Positions 1-8,177 of a stretch of 64,000 nt of DNA are shown piece by piece. The DNA is taken from the NCBI RefSeq assembly GCF_003581585.1, contig NZ_QXIR01000001.1, positions 295,864 to 359,863 on the forward strand, in the 5' to 3' direction. The notes below the pieces were generated by a model. That model saw nothing but the letters and a program-made list of their open reading frames with translations. It had not been told where the DNA came from and did no database searches. The position numbers and the translations under genes are program-made. Position 1 is the first letter of the stretch. Every line of letters starts with the position of its first letter. The DNA is from Bacillus salacetis (GTDB lineage: Bacteria > Bacillota > Bacilli > Bacillales > Bacillaceae_B).

Positions 1-1
1 C

Positions 2-538
2 GATGTGGTCCGCCCTGCGATCGCTTCCATGACAGATCCGCATATTGTCGGATATGGACAATCTCTTACCGAAAATCTGAAGGTGAAGTGGAATATGAGG
101 AGGAAGGGACTGTTCGAGACGGCGATCATCCCTGGAGGCTGCTTTATGATACCGAAAAGGGTATTCCAGGATGTCGGCGGTTTTGAAACAGGTTTTTCAA
201 GCTGGGGACATGAAGATGTGGAGATATCGATCAAACTCTGGCTGTTCGGCTACCGCTGTCACTGTGATCCGAATGTGAAGATCCTGCATCTGTTCAGGAC
301 TTCCCATCCGTATAAAGTGAATTTCGATGATATCAATTATAATCAGCTGCGGATGGCATATCTTCATTTCAGTGAGGGACGGATCAAGAAGGTGAAAGAA
401 ATGATGAGGCACAGTTCAGTGAGGAATATTGATGTCAAAGTCCTTGGAGATGGGGCGAGGACAAAACGGAACGAATATTTTCTAAAGCGGAAAATCGAAG
501 ATGATGCATTCTTCAGGAAGTTCAAAATCAATTTCTGA
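2..538 (+). CDS. Glycosyltransferase family 2, C-terminal part (partial gene)
   Basis: The reading frame is open to the left edge, so the 5' end lies outside the window and the apparent GTG at position 5 is probably internal. The visible 178 residues resemble the C-terminal half of GT-A glycosyltransferases of the galactosyltransferase/polypeptide GalNAc-transferase kind: an aromatic-PGGCFM segment, then VFQDVGGFE, then a WGHEDVEIS acceptor/catalytic block and a final basic tail. Such enzymes move a sugar from a nucleotide donor to a surface glycan or protein at the cytoplasmic face. It runs convergently with the nucleotide-sugar operon to its right. The substrate cannot be read from the sequence. 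Confidence 0.75.
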   Translation, partial: DVVRPAIASMTDPHIVGYGQSLTENLKVKWNMRRKGLFETAIIPGGCFMIPKRVFQDVGGFETGFSSWGHEDVEISIKLWLFGYRCHCDPNVKILHLFRTSHPYKVNFDDINYNQLRMAYLHFSEGRIKKVKEMMRHSSVRNIDVKVLGDGARTKRNEYFLKRKIEDDAFFRKFKINF

Positions 539-681
539 ACACCTTTTCTATGTATGCTTATGACTTGCGGTCTTCATAAGCTTTTTTCCTGGCTCTTTCG
601 TAAAATTTGCCGCTCGTTGATACTTTGAGTACCTTCAAGTATCAATGGGAAAAGTCCGACATTTAGAATGTTGAAATCCTT

Positions 682-1572
682 TTAACAACATGTCCGGTGA
701 TAGTTCAGGATGTCTGCCATTGATTGCTCAAAAGGAATCTCCGGCTGCCATCCAAGAGCGCGGATCTCAGAAGTATCTACAGCAAAAGGTTCTTCCTCTT
801 CGTCAAGCTCATATGTGATTTCCACCTCGGCACTTGTCAGTCTCACCAAGACTTGAGCCACTTCCCCTAGTGTCCTGCTGATTCCTGTTGCCAGAGCGTA
901 TTCCTGTAAACGCCCGCCTTCCCGGAAAATCAGTTCATACGCTTTCACCGCGTCCCGGACATCGAGAAAATCCCTCTGCGATTGAAAATTATGAAGGGGG
1001 AGGTTCCCTTTTCCTTCCCCTTGTTCAATACCGGCAAGCTTTGCAGCCAGCAGGGCACAGATTCCCGTCGATTCACCCGGTCCAATCAAATTGGCCGGCC
1101 GCGCGAACGTGACATCCAAACTGTACATTTGCGCCCAGCATTTAGAGAGAAAGACCTGAAGATATTTTGTCACTCCATAAGGATGATTCGGTGCCTGTGT
1201 CCCGCAAGGATTGAAGTCAATCAGCGAACCAGCGACAAGGATCTTGGAGGAAGGAGCATGCAGCCTGACAGACTCCAGAAGATTCAGCGTTCCGTTGACA
1301 TTGGCATCAAACGTTGCGGAAGGCCTGCTCCATGAACGGCCGGCATGGTTATCACCCGCCAGGTGCAATACGAAATCGGGCTTCTGTTCTGCCATGATTT
1401 CCTGTATCTCATCTGACCGCAGCAGATCCGCTTTTACATAGTTGCCCCCGTCAATGCTTCCACTTTTCCCCCGGATGATCCCGGTGACTGCATACCCCTT
1501 TGAACTAAAAAAACGGCATGCCTCAGTACCTGTAAACCCTGAGGCTCCAGTGATCAAAACCGTCTTCTTCAT
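682..1572 (-). CDS. NAD(P)-dependent sugar epimerase/dehydratase (extended SDR)
   Basis: Extended short-chain dehydrogenase of 296 residues. It starts with MKKTVLITGASGFTG, a Rossmann GxxGxxG motif, and has a YGVTK catalytic Tyr-Lys pair about 150 residues in. The overall pattern is closest to GDP-4-keto-6-deoxy-mannose reductase/4-epimerase-like SDRs, but the substrate is not certain. The ATG at 1572 is preferred over an upstream in-frame start at 1611 because it places the Rossmann motif at the extreme N-terminus and overlaps the stop of the preceding gene (ATGA). It is the last gene of a four-gene minus-strand operon, so it should act on the same sugar nucleotide or a second one for the same glycan. 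Confidence 0.8.
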   Translation of the reverse strand: MKKTVLITGASGFTGTEACRFFSSKGYAVTGIIRGKSGSIDGGNYVKADLLRSDEIQEIMAEQKPDFVLHLAGDNHAGRSWSRPSATFDANVNGTLNLLESVRLHAPSSKILVAGSLIDFNPCGTQAPNHPYGVTKYLQVFLSKCWAQMYSLDVTFARPANLIGPGESTGICALLAAKLAGIEQGEGKGNLPLHNFQSQRDFLDVRDAVKAYELIFREGGRLQEYALATGISRTLGEVAQVLVRLTSAEVEITYELDEEEEPFAVDTSEIRALGWQPEIPFEQSMADILNYHRTCC

Positions 1573-2399
1573 TTGCCTTCCATCCAGTCCCTCAGTTCCT
1601 GGAGCATGCATGGATACCCCTGGACTCTGTATTGGATGTCTCCCCTGGTGTTCACCAGGCTCTTGTCACTGAAATGAAGGGTATCACGGCGCACCGCGAC
1701 ATCCTCTTTATCAAAAACAACCTTGATCATCGTCAAAAGCTGAAACTTGGACACTTTCTCGTCATGGCAAAGATGATACAGTCCGCTGACATCATGGGCG
1801 ATGCAGTACTTGATTGCCTTCGCCAGCTCCAGCGTCGTGACTCCGTTCCAATAAACGCGGTCGTATCCATCGATATCCCCGGACTGCTTCATGAACCACA
1901 GAAACAAGCCGCATCCGTCCTCTTTCAATTCCGGTCCTATAATCGATGTCCTGATGGTTAGATGCGGTTCCTTTGTCACTTCACCGAGCGACTTTGTCTG
2001 CGCATAGACACTCAGTCCATCTTTTACAGACTGTTCACGATACTGCCCATCACTGCCGGAAAAAACACAGTCGGTACTGATATGAACCAGCCTGGCACCG
2101 TTCCCCAGATCATCAAGCACACTTTGGATATGATGAGGCAGGAGACTGTTGATCACAAGCGCATCCTTGATGTGCTTCTCCGCATTCTCGTTCAGCAGTC
2201 CGACCGCATTGATGACCACATCAGGGTGAACATCGCAAATCACCCTGGTTACTTCATCCAGGTTCCTGGCATCAAGACGCAGGGTGCCGCCTTCACCTGT
2301 CCTGGTTGTACAATGGACTTCGATCCCCTGCTGCTGCTTCAGGTAGTCCACGATCATATGGCCGGCCATTCCCCGCCCGCCAATAACGAGGATTTTCAT
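1569..2399 (-). CDS. RmlD/FnlB-like sugar-nucleotide 4-reductase
   Basis: 276-residue reductase of the RmlD_sub_bind type: N-terminal MKILVIGGRGMAGHMIVDYL, a THISTDCVFSG-like segment (HISTDCVFSG), and a Y-x3-K pair in VYAQTKSLGE. In FnlABC/WbvBRD-type pathways such an enzyme reduces the 4-keto-6-deoxy intermediate made from UDP-GlcNAc. It lacks the C-terminal cupin domain of CapF, so it fits the single-domain FnlB/WbvR type better. The ATG at 2399 overlaps the preceding stop (TAATG), and its own TGA overlaps the next ATG, so translation is probably coupled. A longer upstream extension is open but runs inside the dehydratase gene and is rejected. Confidence 0.82.
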   Translation of the reverse strand: MKILVIGGRGMAGHMIVDYLKQQQGIEVHCTTRTGEGGTLRLDARNLDEVTRVICDVHPDVVINAVGLLNENAEKHIKDALVINSLLPHHIQSVLDDLGNGARLVHISTDCVFSGSDGQYREQSVKDGLSVYAQTKSLGEVTKEPHLTIRTSIIGPELKEDGCGLFLWFMKQSGDIDGYDRVYWNGVTTLELAKAIKYCIAHDVSGLYHLCHDEKVSKFQLLTMIKVVFDKEDVAVRRDTLHFSDKSLVNTRGDIQYRVQGYPCMLQELRDWMEGK

Positions 2400-3385
2400 T
2401 ACAGGAAGCCTCCATCTTTTAGCATTGCCTTGATTTCTTCCCTGTTGATCGTATTGTCGCTGGAACAATAGGTATCCAGGTTCACCTTCGGATACTCTTT
2501 GTAATAGTCACTCAACCCTTCAATCTCGATGGTCGGCAGAATGACATAGTACTCGTTATCATAGATGATCGTGTTATTGCTTTCGAAATCGGTCAAAAGA
2601 ATTTCATGCAGCTTTTCTCCCGGGCGGATGCCCAGTTCCTCTATTTCTATTTCTTTGCCTTCATACTCTTCTATCAATACATGAGCCAAATCAAGAATCT
2701 TGCAGGTAGGCATCTTCATGACGAAGATTTCTCCGCCATAGCTTTCATAGGTCGCTTTAAAAAGAAGCTTGATTGCATCCTTGATCGTCAGGAAGAAGCG
2801 GGTCATTTCCTTATCCGTGATGCCGATTTTTGAATGTTTTTCAATTCCATGCCTGAACACATGGATCACACTTCCGTTCGTCCCAAGCACATTTCCACCA
2901 CGTACGCAGACAAACGTGGTGTCATCGGTTTCAGCATTGGCATTGATGATCAGCTTCTCTCCCATCGCTTTGGTGAATCCATAAAAATTGGATGGATTGG
3001 CCGCTTTGTCAGTGGAGATGTAGACCACTTTTTCCACCTTATTTATCATGCTCGCTTCAATGACATTCTGCGTACCGGTCACATTGGTCTTCAGGGCTTC
3101 AAGCGGCTGATATTCACAAACAGGAACATGCTTGAGGGCTGCCAGATGAAACACGTAATCCACCCGCCGGCAGGCTTCCACCACCGCTTCCTTGTCACGG
3201 ATATCCCCTATGATGAACTTCAGCTTGGGATCATGATCGAATTTCTGCTTCATGCTTACCTGGCTTGATTCATTTCTTGAAAACACCCTGATTTCCCGGG
3301 GGTTCTTCTCCAGCAATTGGCGCACCAGCTCATACCCCCATGAACCGGTCCCTCCTGTTACAAGAATGATTTTATCAGTAAACAA
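2399..3385 (-). CDS. UDP-GlcNAc 4,6-dehydratase/5-epimerase (FnlA/CapE/PseB family)
   Basis: 328-residue SDR of the Polysacc_synt_2 family. Visible features are the nucleotide-binding GGTGSWG loop near residue 11, FHLAALKHVP, STDKAANP, and a YGFTK catalytic segment. The family removes water from C4/C6 of UDP-GlcNAc, often with C5 inversion. CapE-type enzymes carry Met in place of the catalytic Tyr, whereas this one keeps Tyr as in PseB/FlaA1-type enzymes, so the product stereochemistry is uncertain. The flanking FnlB-like reductase and FnlC-like 2-epimerase argue for an N-acetyl-L-fucosamine or N-acetyl-L-quinovosamine donor. It overlaps the preceding gene by 11 bp. Confidence 0.85.
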   Translation of the reverse strand: MFTDKIILVTGGTGSWGYELVRQLLEKNPREIRVFSRNESSQVSMKQKFDHDPKLKFIIGDIRDKEAVVEACRRVDYVFHLAALKHVPVCEYQPLEALKTNVTGTQNVIEASMINKVEKVVYISTDKAANPSNFYGFTKAMGEKLIINANAETDDTTFVCVRGGNVLGTNGSVIHVFRHGIEKHSKIGITDKEMTRFFLTIKDAIKLLFKATYESYGGEIFVMKMPTCKILDLAHVLIEEYEGKEIEIEELGIRPGEKLHEILLTDFESNNTIIYDNEYYVILPTIEIEGLSDYYKEYPKVNLDTYCSSDNTINREEIKAMLKDGGFL

Positions 3386-4469
3386 TTTCTGTCCCTCCCA
3401 GTATGATTTTCAAAACAGTTGCCGAAACATCCGGCTTGAGGTATTCCGGCGGACAATCCCATGTCCTTGGCTGGTGCAGCATCGTTTTTACACCAGTAAG
3501 AATCCGCGCTTCATCCAGCCCGGAAATCAAGTTGCTTCCGCAATCAACGGTTTCCGGCCTTTCCGTCGTCTTCCTGACTGTCACGGCCGGTACATGGAAC
3601 AAACAGCATTCCTCTTGGACGGTGCCGCTGTCTGTCAACACGCAAAAGGCTTTCTGTTCAAGCTTTACAAAGTCAAAGAAACCAAACGGCTCCCGTGTTT
3701 CCACCAGTGGATGCATCTTGATGGCGGAATCTCCCTCAAGCTTTGATCTTGTCCGTGGATGGGTACTGAAGATGATCCGTTTTTGATACTGTTCCGCAAT
3801 TTTATTCAATGCCCCGGTAATATTTTTCAAATGGACCGGATTGTCGACATTTTCGGCCCGGTGGATGGTGACCAGGAAGTAGTCCTGTTCTTTCAGCCCC
3901 AAAGACTCCAGTATTTTACTGTCATCTATGTTTTCTTTGTAATGCATCAGCACTTCATAGATGGGATTTCCGGAAACCATGATTCTCCCAGGAGAAACGC
4001 CCTCCCTGAGCAGGTTCTGTTTACTATAGTAGGTGTATGGAAGATTGAATGATGAAACGGCGTCTATTATTTTCCTGTTTTTCTCTTCCGGAACTGCGAG
4101 GTCGAAGCAGCGGTTGCCGGCTTCCATATGGATGACGGGGATCATCAGCCGCTCCGCCAATATTGCACTCAGCCCGCTGTTCGTGTCGCCAAGGACCAGG
4201 ACTTTATCAGGCTGCTCTTTCAACAGGATCTTTTCCAGCTCACGGAATAAAATCGACATTTGCTCACCGAGTGACTGCCGGGAAGAAGATAGAAGATAAT
4301 CGGGGGCCCTAAGTCCAAGTTCCTCAAAGAATATATCATTCAATGAGCGGGTGAAATTCTGGCCGGTATGCACGATGATATGGCGGTCCGCCAATTCATC
4401 CAGCTTCTTCATGATGAGGCTCAACCTGATGATTTCAGGCCTGGTGCCCAGTATTGTCAGTACTTTCAT
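3375..4469 (-). CDS. UDP-HexNAc 2-epimerase, non-hydrolysing, FnlC/WbjD/CapG type
   Basis: 364 residues, the first gene of the four-gene nucleotide-sugar operon. It has the GTRPEIIRL start, a HMEAGNRCFD-x3-PEEKNR block, THPRTRSKL, and TDSGTVQEE near the C-terminus. EAGNRCFD followed by PEE-NR is characteristic of the branch acting on the 6-deoxy product (FnlC/WbjD) and not of the housekeeping MnaA, which is encoded separately at 53.3-54.4 kb and carries EAGLRTW instead. It inverts C2 of the UDP-acetamido-dideoxyhexose in the last step to UDP-L-FucNAc or UDP-L-QuiNAc. The upstream leader contains AGGAGGGAC as ribosome site. Confidence 0.87.
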   Translation of the reverse strand: MKVLTILGTRPEIIRLSLIMKKLDELADRHIIVHTGQNFTRSLNDIFFEELGLRAPDYLLSSSRQSLGEQMSILFRELEKILLKEQPDKVLVLGDTNSGLSAILAERLMIPVIHMEAGNRCFDLAVPEEKNRKIIDAVSSFNLPYTYYSKQNLLREGVSPGRIMVSGNPIYEVLMHYKENIDDSKILESLGLKEQDYFLVTIHRAENVDNPVHLKNITGALNKIAEQYQKRIIFSTHPRTRSKLEGDSAIKMHPLVETREPFGFFDFVKLEQKAFCVLTDSGTVQEECCLFHVPAVTVRKTTERPETVDCGSNLISGLDEARILTGVKTMLHQPRTWDCPPEYLKPDVSATVLKIILGGTEIVY

Positions 4470-4853
4470 GTTGTCCCTCCTTTACTCCTATAAATAACCT
4501 ATTCTTTTCCACAGAAAGTGTACTAGTTATTATTCCTAATTTTTCCCTGAGACTCTATTTGCCTATGAAGCCCTTATAGCCCTTGGATATCCACCGGGAG
4601 GCCACTTTATCCAGGGACTATCACATGCCTATACCAATCTTCATTCCGTACATACTATATTGATAGGTTTGCATATTGATCTTTCAGCAAAAGAGAAACA
4701 TTAGAGAAACACGGGAAATTCCGATGGAAAAAACGAGGAATTCATATGCAGGTCCTTGTCTTGACCGAATATCCATTTGAAGAAATGGCCTGCAGCTATG
4801 AATGGCCGAACAGGATAAACGAAAAGAGAATCTTTAAAAGGAGTTCTGTATCT
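4470..4853. other. Intergenic divergent region
   Basis: 384 bp between the minus-strand sugar operon and the plus-strand GT4 gene. It should hold both promoters. I see AT-rich tracts, but no -35/-10 pair good enough to call. An in-frame ATG at 4746 extends the GT4 frame but has no family-like sequence behind it. Confidence 0.5.
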
Positions 4854-5930
4854 ATGAAAATTCTATTTGTCTATTACGTCCCGAGCGGGGGTGTCGAAAC
4901 ACTAGCAAGACAAAGGACAGCTGCATTGGCAAACAGCGGCATCCAATTTCAATTCCTGTTCTTTTCACAAGGAGCCGGGATGCAGAATATCAAGGAAAAA
5001 ACATGGATCACCAACGACGACACACAAATAAGCAGCATCCTTCACTCTGAAAGATTCGATGCGATCATCGTGGGATCAGACTATCCTTTTCTTGAAAGAG
5101 TCCGGAAACTGGGATACACAGGCAAACTGATCTATGAGGTCCAGGGGATGGGAATCCTTTCAACGGCAGACAGCATCCTTAAGTATGCCCAGCCCTATGT
5201 CAATCAATATGCAGATGCGATATTGCTGCCCAAAACCCCCCACCTCGTATCATTGATTGATAAATATTATCCATTGAAAAAGAAATACTCTTTCCATAAC
5301 TGCATCGATACCACGAACTTTACGTATGTCACAGAAGGAGTTTCCGCAGAGCCATACATGCTGCTCGGCTGGGTTGGAAGATTGGAGGAAAACAAAAACT
5401 GGAAGGAATTCCTGAAGATATCGAAGAGGCTGGTGACCAGCCACCCTAACTTGCGGATTTGGATATTCACCGATTCCAACCTTAATCCCCCATCTGAAGT
5501 AAGGGCGTTTCAAAAAATGGCAAGAACCCTGAAGCTGCAAAGACATATCACCATGCTCTCCAACATTCCCTATAATCAAATGCCCACCTACTACACCCGG
5601 ATCGGGAACTCCGGCGGCATGCTTTGCTCCACCTCAAAATACGAAGGGTTCGGTTATGCGATGGTCGAAGCGATGTGCTGCCTCTGCCCTGTGCTGACCA
5701 CCGACTCGGACGGCATCAAAAGCTTCATCTTCCATAACTCGACAGGAAAAATTTATCGACAGGGCGACATCAACCATGCCGTAAGAGAAGCCACCGATTT
5801 CATCCACAACGCTCCTCTAAAAGCTCAAATCAGGCAAAATGCCCAGCAGTACATCAAGCAGCACTTTACCCCGGAAATCTATGCCGCTAATTTCCTCCAG
5901 ATGCTGCGAGAACTGCAGCTTAATATATAA
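4854..5930 (+). CDS. Glycosyltransferase family 4
   Basis: About 358 residues. The ATG at 4854 is chosen because it has AAAGGAG seven to eight bases upstream and begins with MKILFVYYVPSGGVETL, the GT-B N-terminal strand and glycine turn. The C-terminal half carries GWVGRLEENKNW, the usual donor-binding start, and SKYEGFGYAMVEAM with the E-x7-E signature of retaining GT4 enzymes. It would add a hexose to a surface glycan or wall polymer at the inner membrane face. It stands alone with its own terminator and diverges from the nucleotide-sugar operon. The acceptor is unknown. Confidence 0.82.
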   Translation: MKILFVYYVPSGGVETLARQRTAALANSGIQFQFLFFSQGAGMQNIKEKTWITNDDTQISSILHSERFDAIIVGSDYPFLERVRKLGYTGKLIYEVQGMGILSTADSILKYAQPYVNQYADAILLPKTPHLVSLIDKYYPLKKKYSFHNCIDTTNFTYVTEGVSAEPYMLLGWVGRLEENKNWKEFLKISKRLVTSHPNLRIWIFTDSNLNPPSEVRAFQKMARTLKLQRHITMLSNIPYNQMPTYYTRIGNSGGMLCSTSKYEGFGYAMVEAMCCLCPVLTTDSDGIKSFIFHNSTGKIYRQGDINHAVREATDFIHNAPLKAQIRQNAQQYIKQHFTPEIYAANFLQMLRELQLNI

Positions 5931-5931
5931 A

Positions 5932-5963
5932 AAGAAGGTGTCCTTTTGGCAGGACACCTTCTT
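5932..5963 (+). terminator. Rho-independent terminator after GT4 gene
   Basis: AAGAAGGTGTCCT and its complement AGGACACCTTCTT are separated by six bases, directly after the stop codon. A-rich and T-rich flanks allow function in both directions. Confidence 0.85.
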
Positions 5964-6082
5964 AGATTTACAGGTATGTAAGTTGGGAGAGAGTGTTTCA
6001 CAAGATGAGGACCTCATTTGTACTCGGTCTGGCAATCATAAGACACCTTCTCTTCAAATCTACTCTCCAGTTGGTTCAATTA

Positions 6083-6916
6083 TTATTTCCCCTGTTTCTT
6101 CATAAACTCCAGCACATCCAGATCAATGCTTCCTTCGTGCTCCCGCATTTCGAAATTCTCTGTATGCAGGTAATCCCGCAGCCCCTGGTGCACGGTCTTG
6201 TCCTCTTTCATATAGCCATGTCGCTCCAGCTCTGCCTCCAGTTCCTCCTTGACAGATCCATCCACCGGTACAATCCTGTCCGGATTCGATGCCGCGAAAT
6301 ACAGCTGATGAAGATTGAAAATCCGGATTAACTCTTTAATGGGGTCAGGATGATCATCCACCCTCAGGTCGATCAAGCGGTCATTGAAGCCGCCGTAACC
6401 GCCCTTTTCTTTCACCACATAGATGGCTGCGGACTGTTTTCCCCTTGAATCGCCTCCCGCTTCCTGTCCGGCATCCAGTGCTTTTAGGAGCCTTTCTGCC
6501 AGGGTTCCTTCCGTTGAAGTAAACGTTCCGGCCATGGCTTCCACCGTCCGCTGGTCGACAAGGATATTCCCCTGCGCGGCGAAATGCTCGCCGATCATGC
6601 CGCCGGCCCAATCATAGCAGCCTTCTCCTGTAAAGGTGGCTGCATTGCCCTGCGCATCAATCAGGCCGACCTGGCGGAGGTGCCGGTCAGGGTCATCCTG
6701 CATGATGATTTCCAATGCTTCTTCTGCTGTTTTTCCTTCTTCCATCAATTGAAGAGCATGCGGTCCATAGGCTGTGTTGGCATAAGACTGTGTCGCCACT
6801 GCCCCCGCACCTGCCCGGGCAAACGGAACGACGGCACCGACCCCGATGAATTTGGACTGCACCGCAATCCCCCACTCTTTTTCTTTTGGATCAAATCCGA
6901 CAATACTGAATGTCAT
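6083..6916 (-). CDS. DUF1028 family protein (Ntn-hydrolase-like)
   Basis: 277 residues starting MTFSIVGFDPKEKEWGIAVQS, with KFIGVGAVVPFA and ATQSYAN, the typical opening of DUF1028 proteins, whose fold resembles Ntn hydrolases. The remainder holds GNAATFTGEGC and a C-terminal tail of about 80 residues. Its substrate is not known. It is isolated, with no operon partner on its strand, and occupies the place downstream of hpf where Bacillus subtilis has secA-prfB. The start is supported by GGGAGGAAA upstream. Confidence 0.82.
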   Translation of the reverse strand: MTFSIVGFDPKEKEWGIAVQSKFIGVGAVVPFARAGAGAVATQSYANTAYGPHALQLMEEGKTAEEALEIIMQDDPDRHLRQVGLIDAQGNAATFTGEGCYDWAGGMIGEHFAAQGNILVDQRTVEAMAGTFTSTEGTLAERLLKALDAGQEAGGDSRGKQSAAIYVVKEKGGYGGFNDRLIDLRVDDHPDPIKELIRIFNLHQLYFAASNPDRIVPVDGSVKEELEAELERHGYMKEDKTVHQGLRDYLHTENFEMREHEGSIDLDVLEFMKKQGK

Positions 6917-7171
6917 ATTGGCTTTCCTCCCGGTAAAATTTATCCTTTATTGAGTTTATTCGACACACGAAAAAAATTTCCTTTTTATTAGGCTGATTAA
7001 TATATATCTCAAATAATATCCTGGTAATTCACCGAAAAAACCCCGGTAAGCAAGAAAGATGAGAGCTACTCTCCCTTTTTCGAATAAGAAGCCTTGGAAT
7101 ACAGGGGGAAAATACGCTCTTGGGATTTTTCCGAAAGAACCAATTTATGCGAAAACAACTTTCTATAAATG

Positions 7172-7201
7172 TAAAAGCACCCTGCAGAAACTGCAGGATG
7201 C
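7172..7201 (-). terminator. Terminator of hpf
   Basis: On the minus strand GCATCCTGCAG, a three-base loop, then CTGCAGGGTGC and TTTTAC. It lies just after the hpf stop codon. Confidence 0.85.
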
Positions 7202-7215
7202 TGATTTTTGTCATG

Positions 7216-7791
7216 TTAGGTTGTTTCAATCAAGCCGTATTTTCCGTCCCTGCGCTTATACACGATATTCGTTGCATTCGTTTCAGCGTCAGTGAAGATG
7301 AAGAAACTGTGGCCGAGAAGATCCATCTGCAGGATCGCTTCCTCGCTGTCCATCGGCTTCAGGTTGAATTGCTTTGTTCTTACCACTTCATTCGGGACAT
7401 CCGTTTCATCTTCCTGCGCCTTTTCATTCAGCTGGGCTGTAGTCAACCCTTCCTGAGCGGCGAAGAATTCTTTCGGGCTGCCTTTTTCACGCATTTTGCG
7501 GTTCACTTTTGTTTTGTGCTTTCGGATTTGTCTCTCCAGTTTATCTACGATCAGGTCGATTGCTGCGTACATATCTTCGTGGCGTTCCTCTGCGCGCAGT
7601 ACCAGATGCGGCATCGGGATTGTCACTTCGACCTTTGTTTTCTTATCAGGATATACCTTCAAGTTAACATTTACGTCAGCATCAGGAGTTTCATTGAAGT
7701 AACGATTCAACTTTCCAATCTTATTCTCCAAGTGTTCTCGAATCGCTGGAGTTACCTCAATGTTCTCGCCTCGAATGTTGTAGTTCAACAT
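7216..7791 (-). CDS. hpf: Long ribosome hibernation promoting factor (YvyD)
   Basis: 191 residues. The N-terminal S30AE domain (MLNYNIRGENIEVTPAI, KLNRYF, VEVTIPMPHLVLRAEE) binds the 30S decoding region. After a charged linker, the C-terminal dimerisation domain (VVRTKQFNLKPM to DAETNATNIVYKRRDG) pairs two 70S ribosomes into 100S particles. Its length marks the long form usual in Firmicutes. The ribosome site AAAGGAGG lies upstream of the ATG. In B. subtilis it follows fliT. Here about 4 kb with a c-di-GMP protein and a riboswitch are inserted between them. Confidence 0.96.
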   Translation of the reverse strand: MLNYNIRGENIEVTPAIREHLENKIGKLNRYFNETPDADVNVNLKVYPDKKTKVEVTIPMPHLVLRAEERHEDMYAAIDLIVDKLERQIRKHKTKVNRKMREKGSPKEFFAAQEGLTTAQLNEKAQEDETDVPNEVVRTKQFNLKPMDSEEAILQMDLLGHSFFIFTDAETNATNIVYKRRDGKYGLIETT

Positions 7792-8111
7792 GTAAACTCC
7801 TCCTTTTAGATAAAGCTATGTTTATATATTTCTCTATTCCCTTCTTTATTCCTGCTTAATCTTTCGAAATATTTTGACGAATTTTAAAATAATTTGTAGA
7901 AAGCTGTTACGACAGGGTTTTGAGAAATATATCTTATTAATATTTTCTCATGTTTATGCCGGCGTAAACTATTTATTCTTGAATTGTTTGTGAATGTTTG
8001 CACATTTAATGATCAAGAGAATCCGGGCAGTGCCAGACACCCGGGCGGCTACCTCCGTTCAGACATGAAACATTTTCCATCTATTTTTGTAATTTTTTGA
8101 CGAATTAGTTG
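7792..8111. other. Intergenic region between divergent hpf and the EAL gene
   Basis: AT-rich spacer holding the hpf promoter region. I could not fit a convincing SigB, SigH or SigA element to the hpf side. A CAGTGCCAGACACCCGGG stretch near 8031 resembles the GTGCC palindrome family seen elsewhere in the window. Confidence 0.4.
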
Positions 8112-8140
8112 TTGCCGCTTTCAATTGGTACTTTTATACT
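8112..8140 (+). promoter_or_regulatory. SigA-type promoter of the GGDEF/EAL gene
   Basis: TTGCCG (8112-8117), a 17-bp spacer and TATACT (8135-8140) place transcription start near 8147, about 30 bases before the TTG start codon. This supports the TTG start over the upstream ATG. Confidence 0.6.
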
Positions 8141-8177
8141 ATATTTACAACCAGTTTTTTCAAAAGGAGTGAAACCA

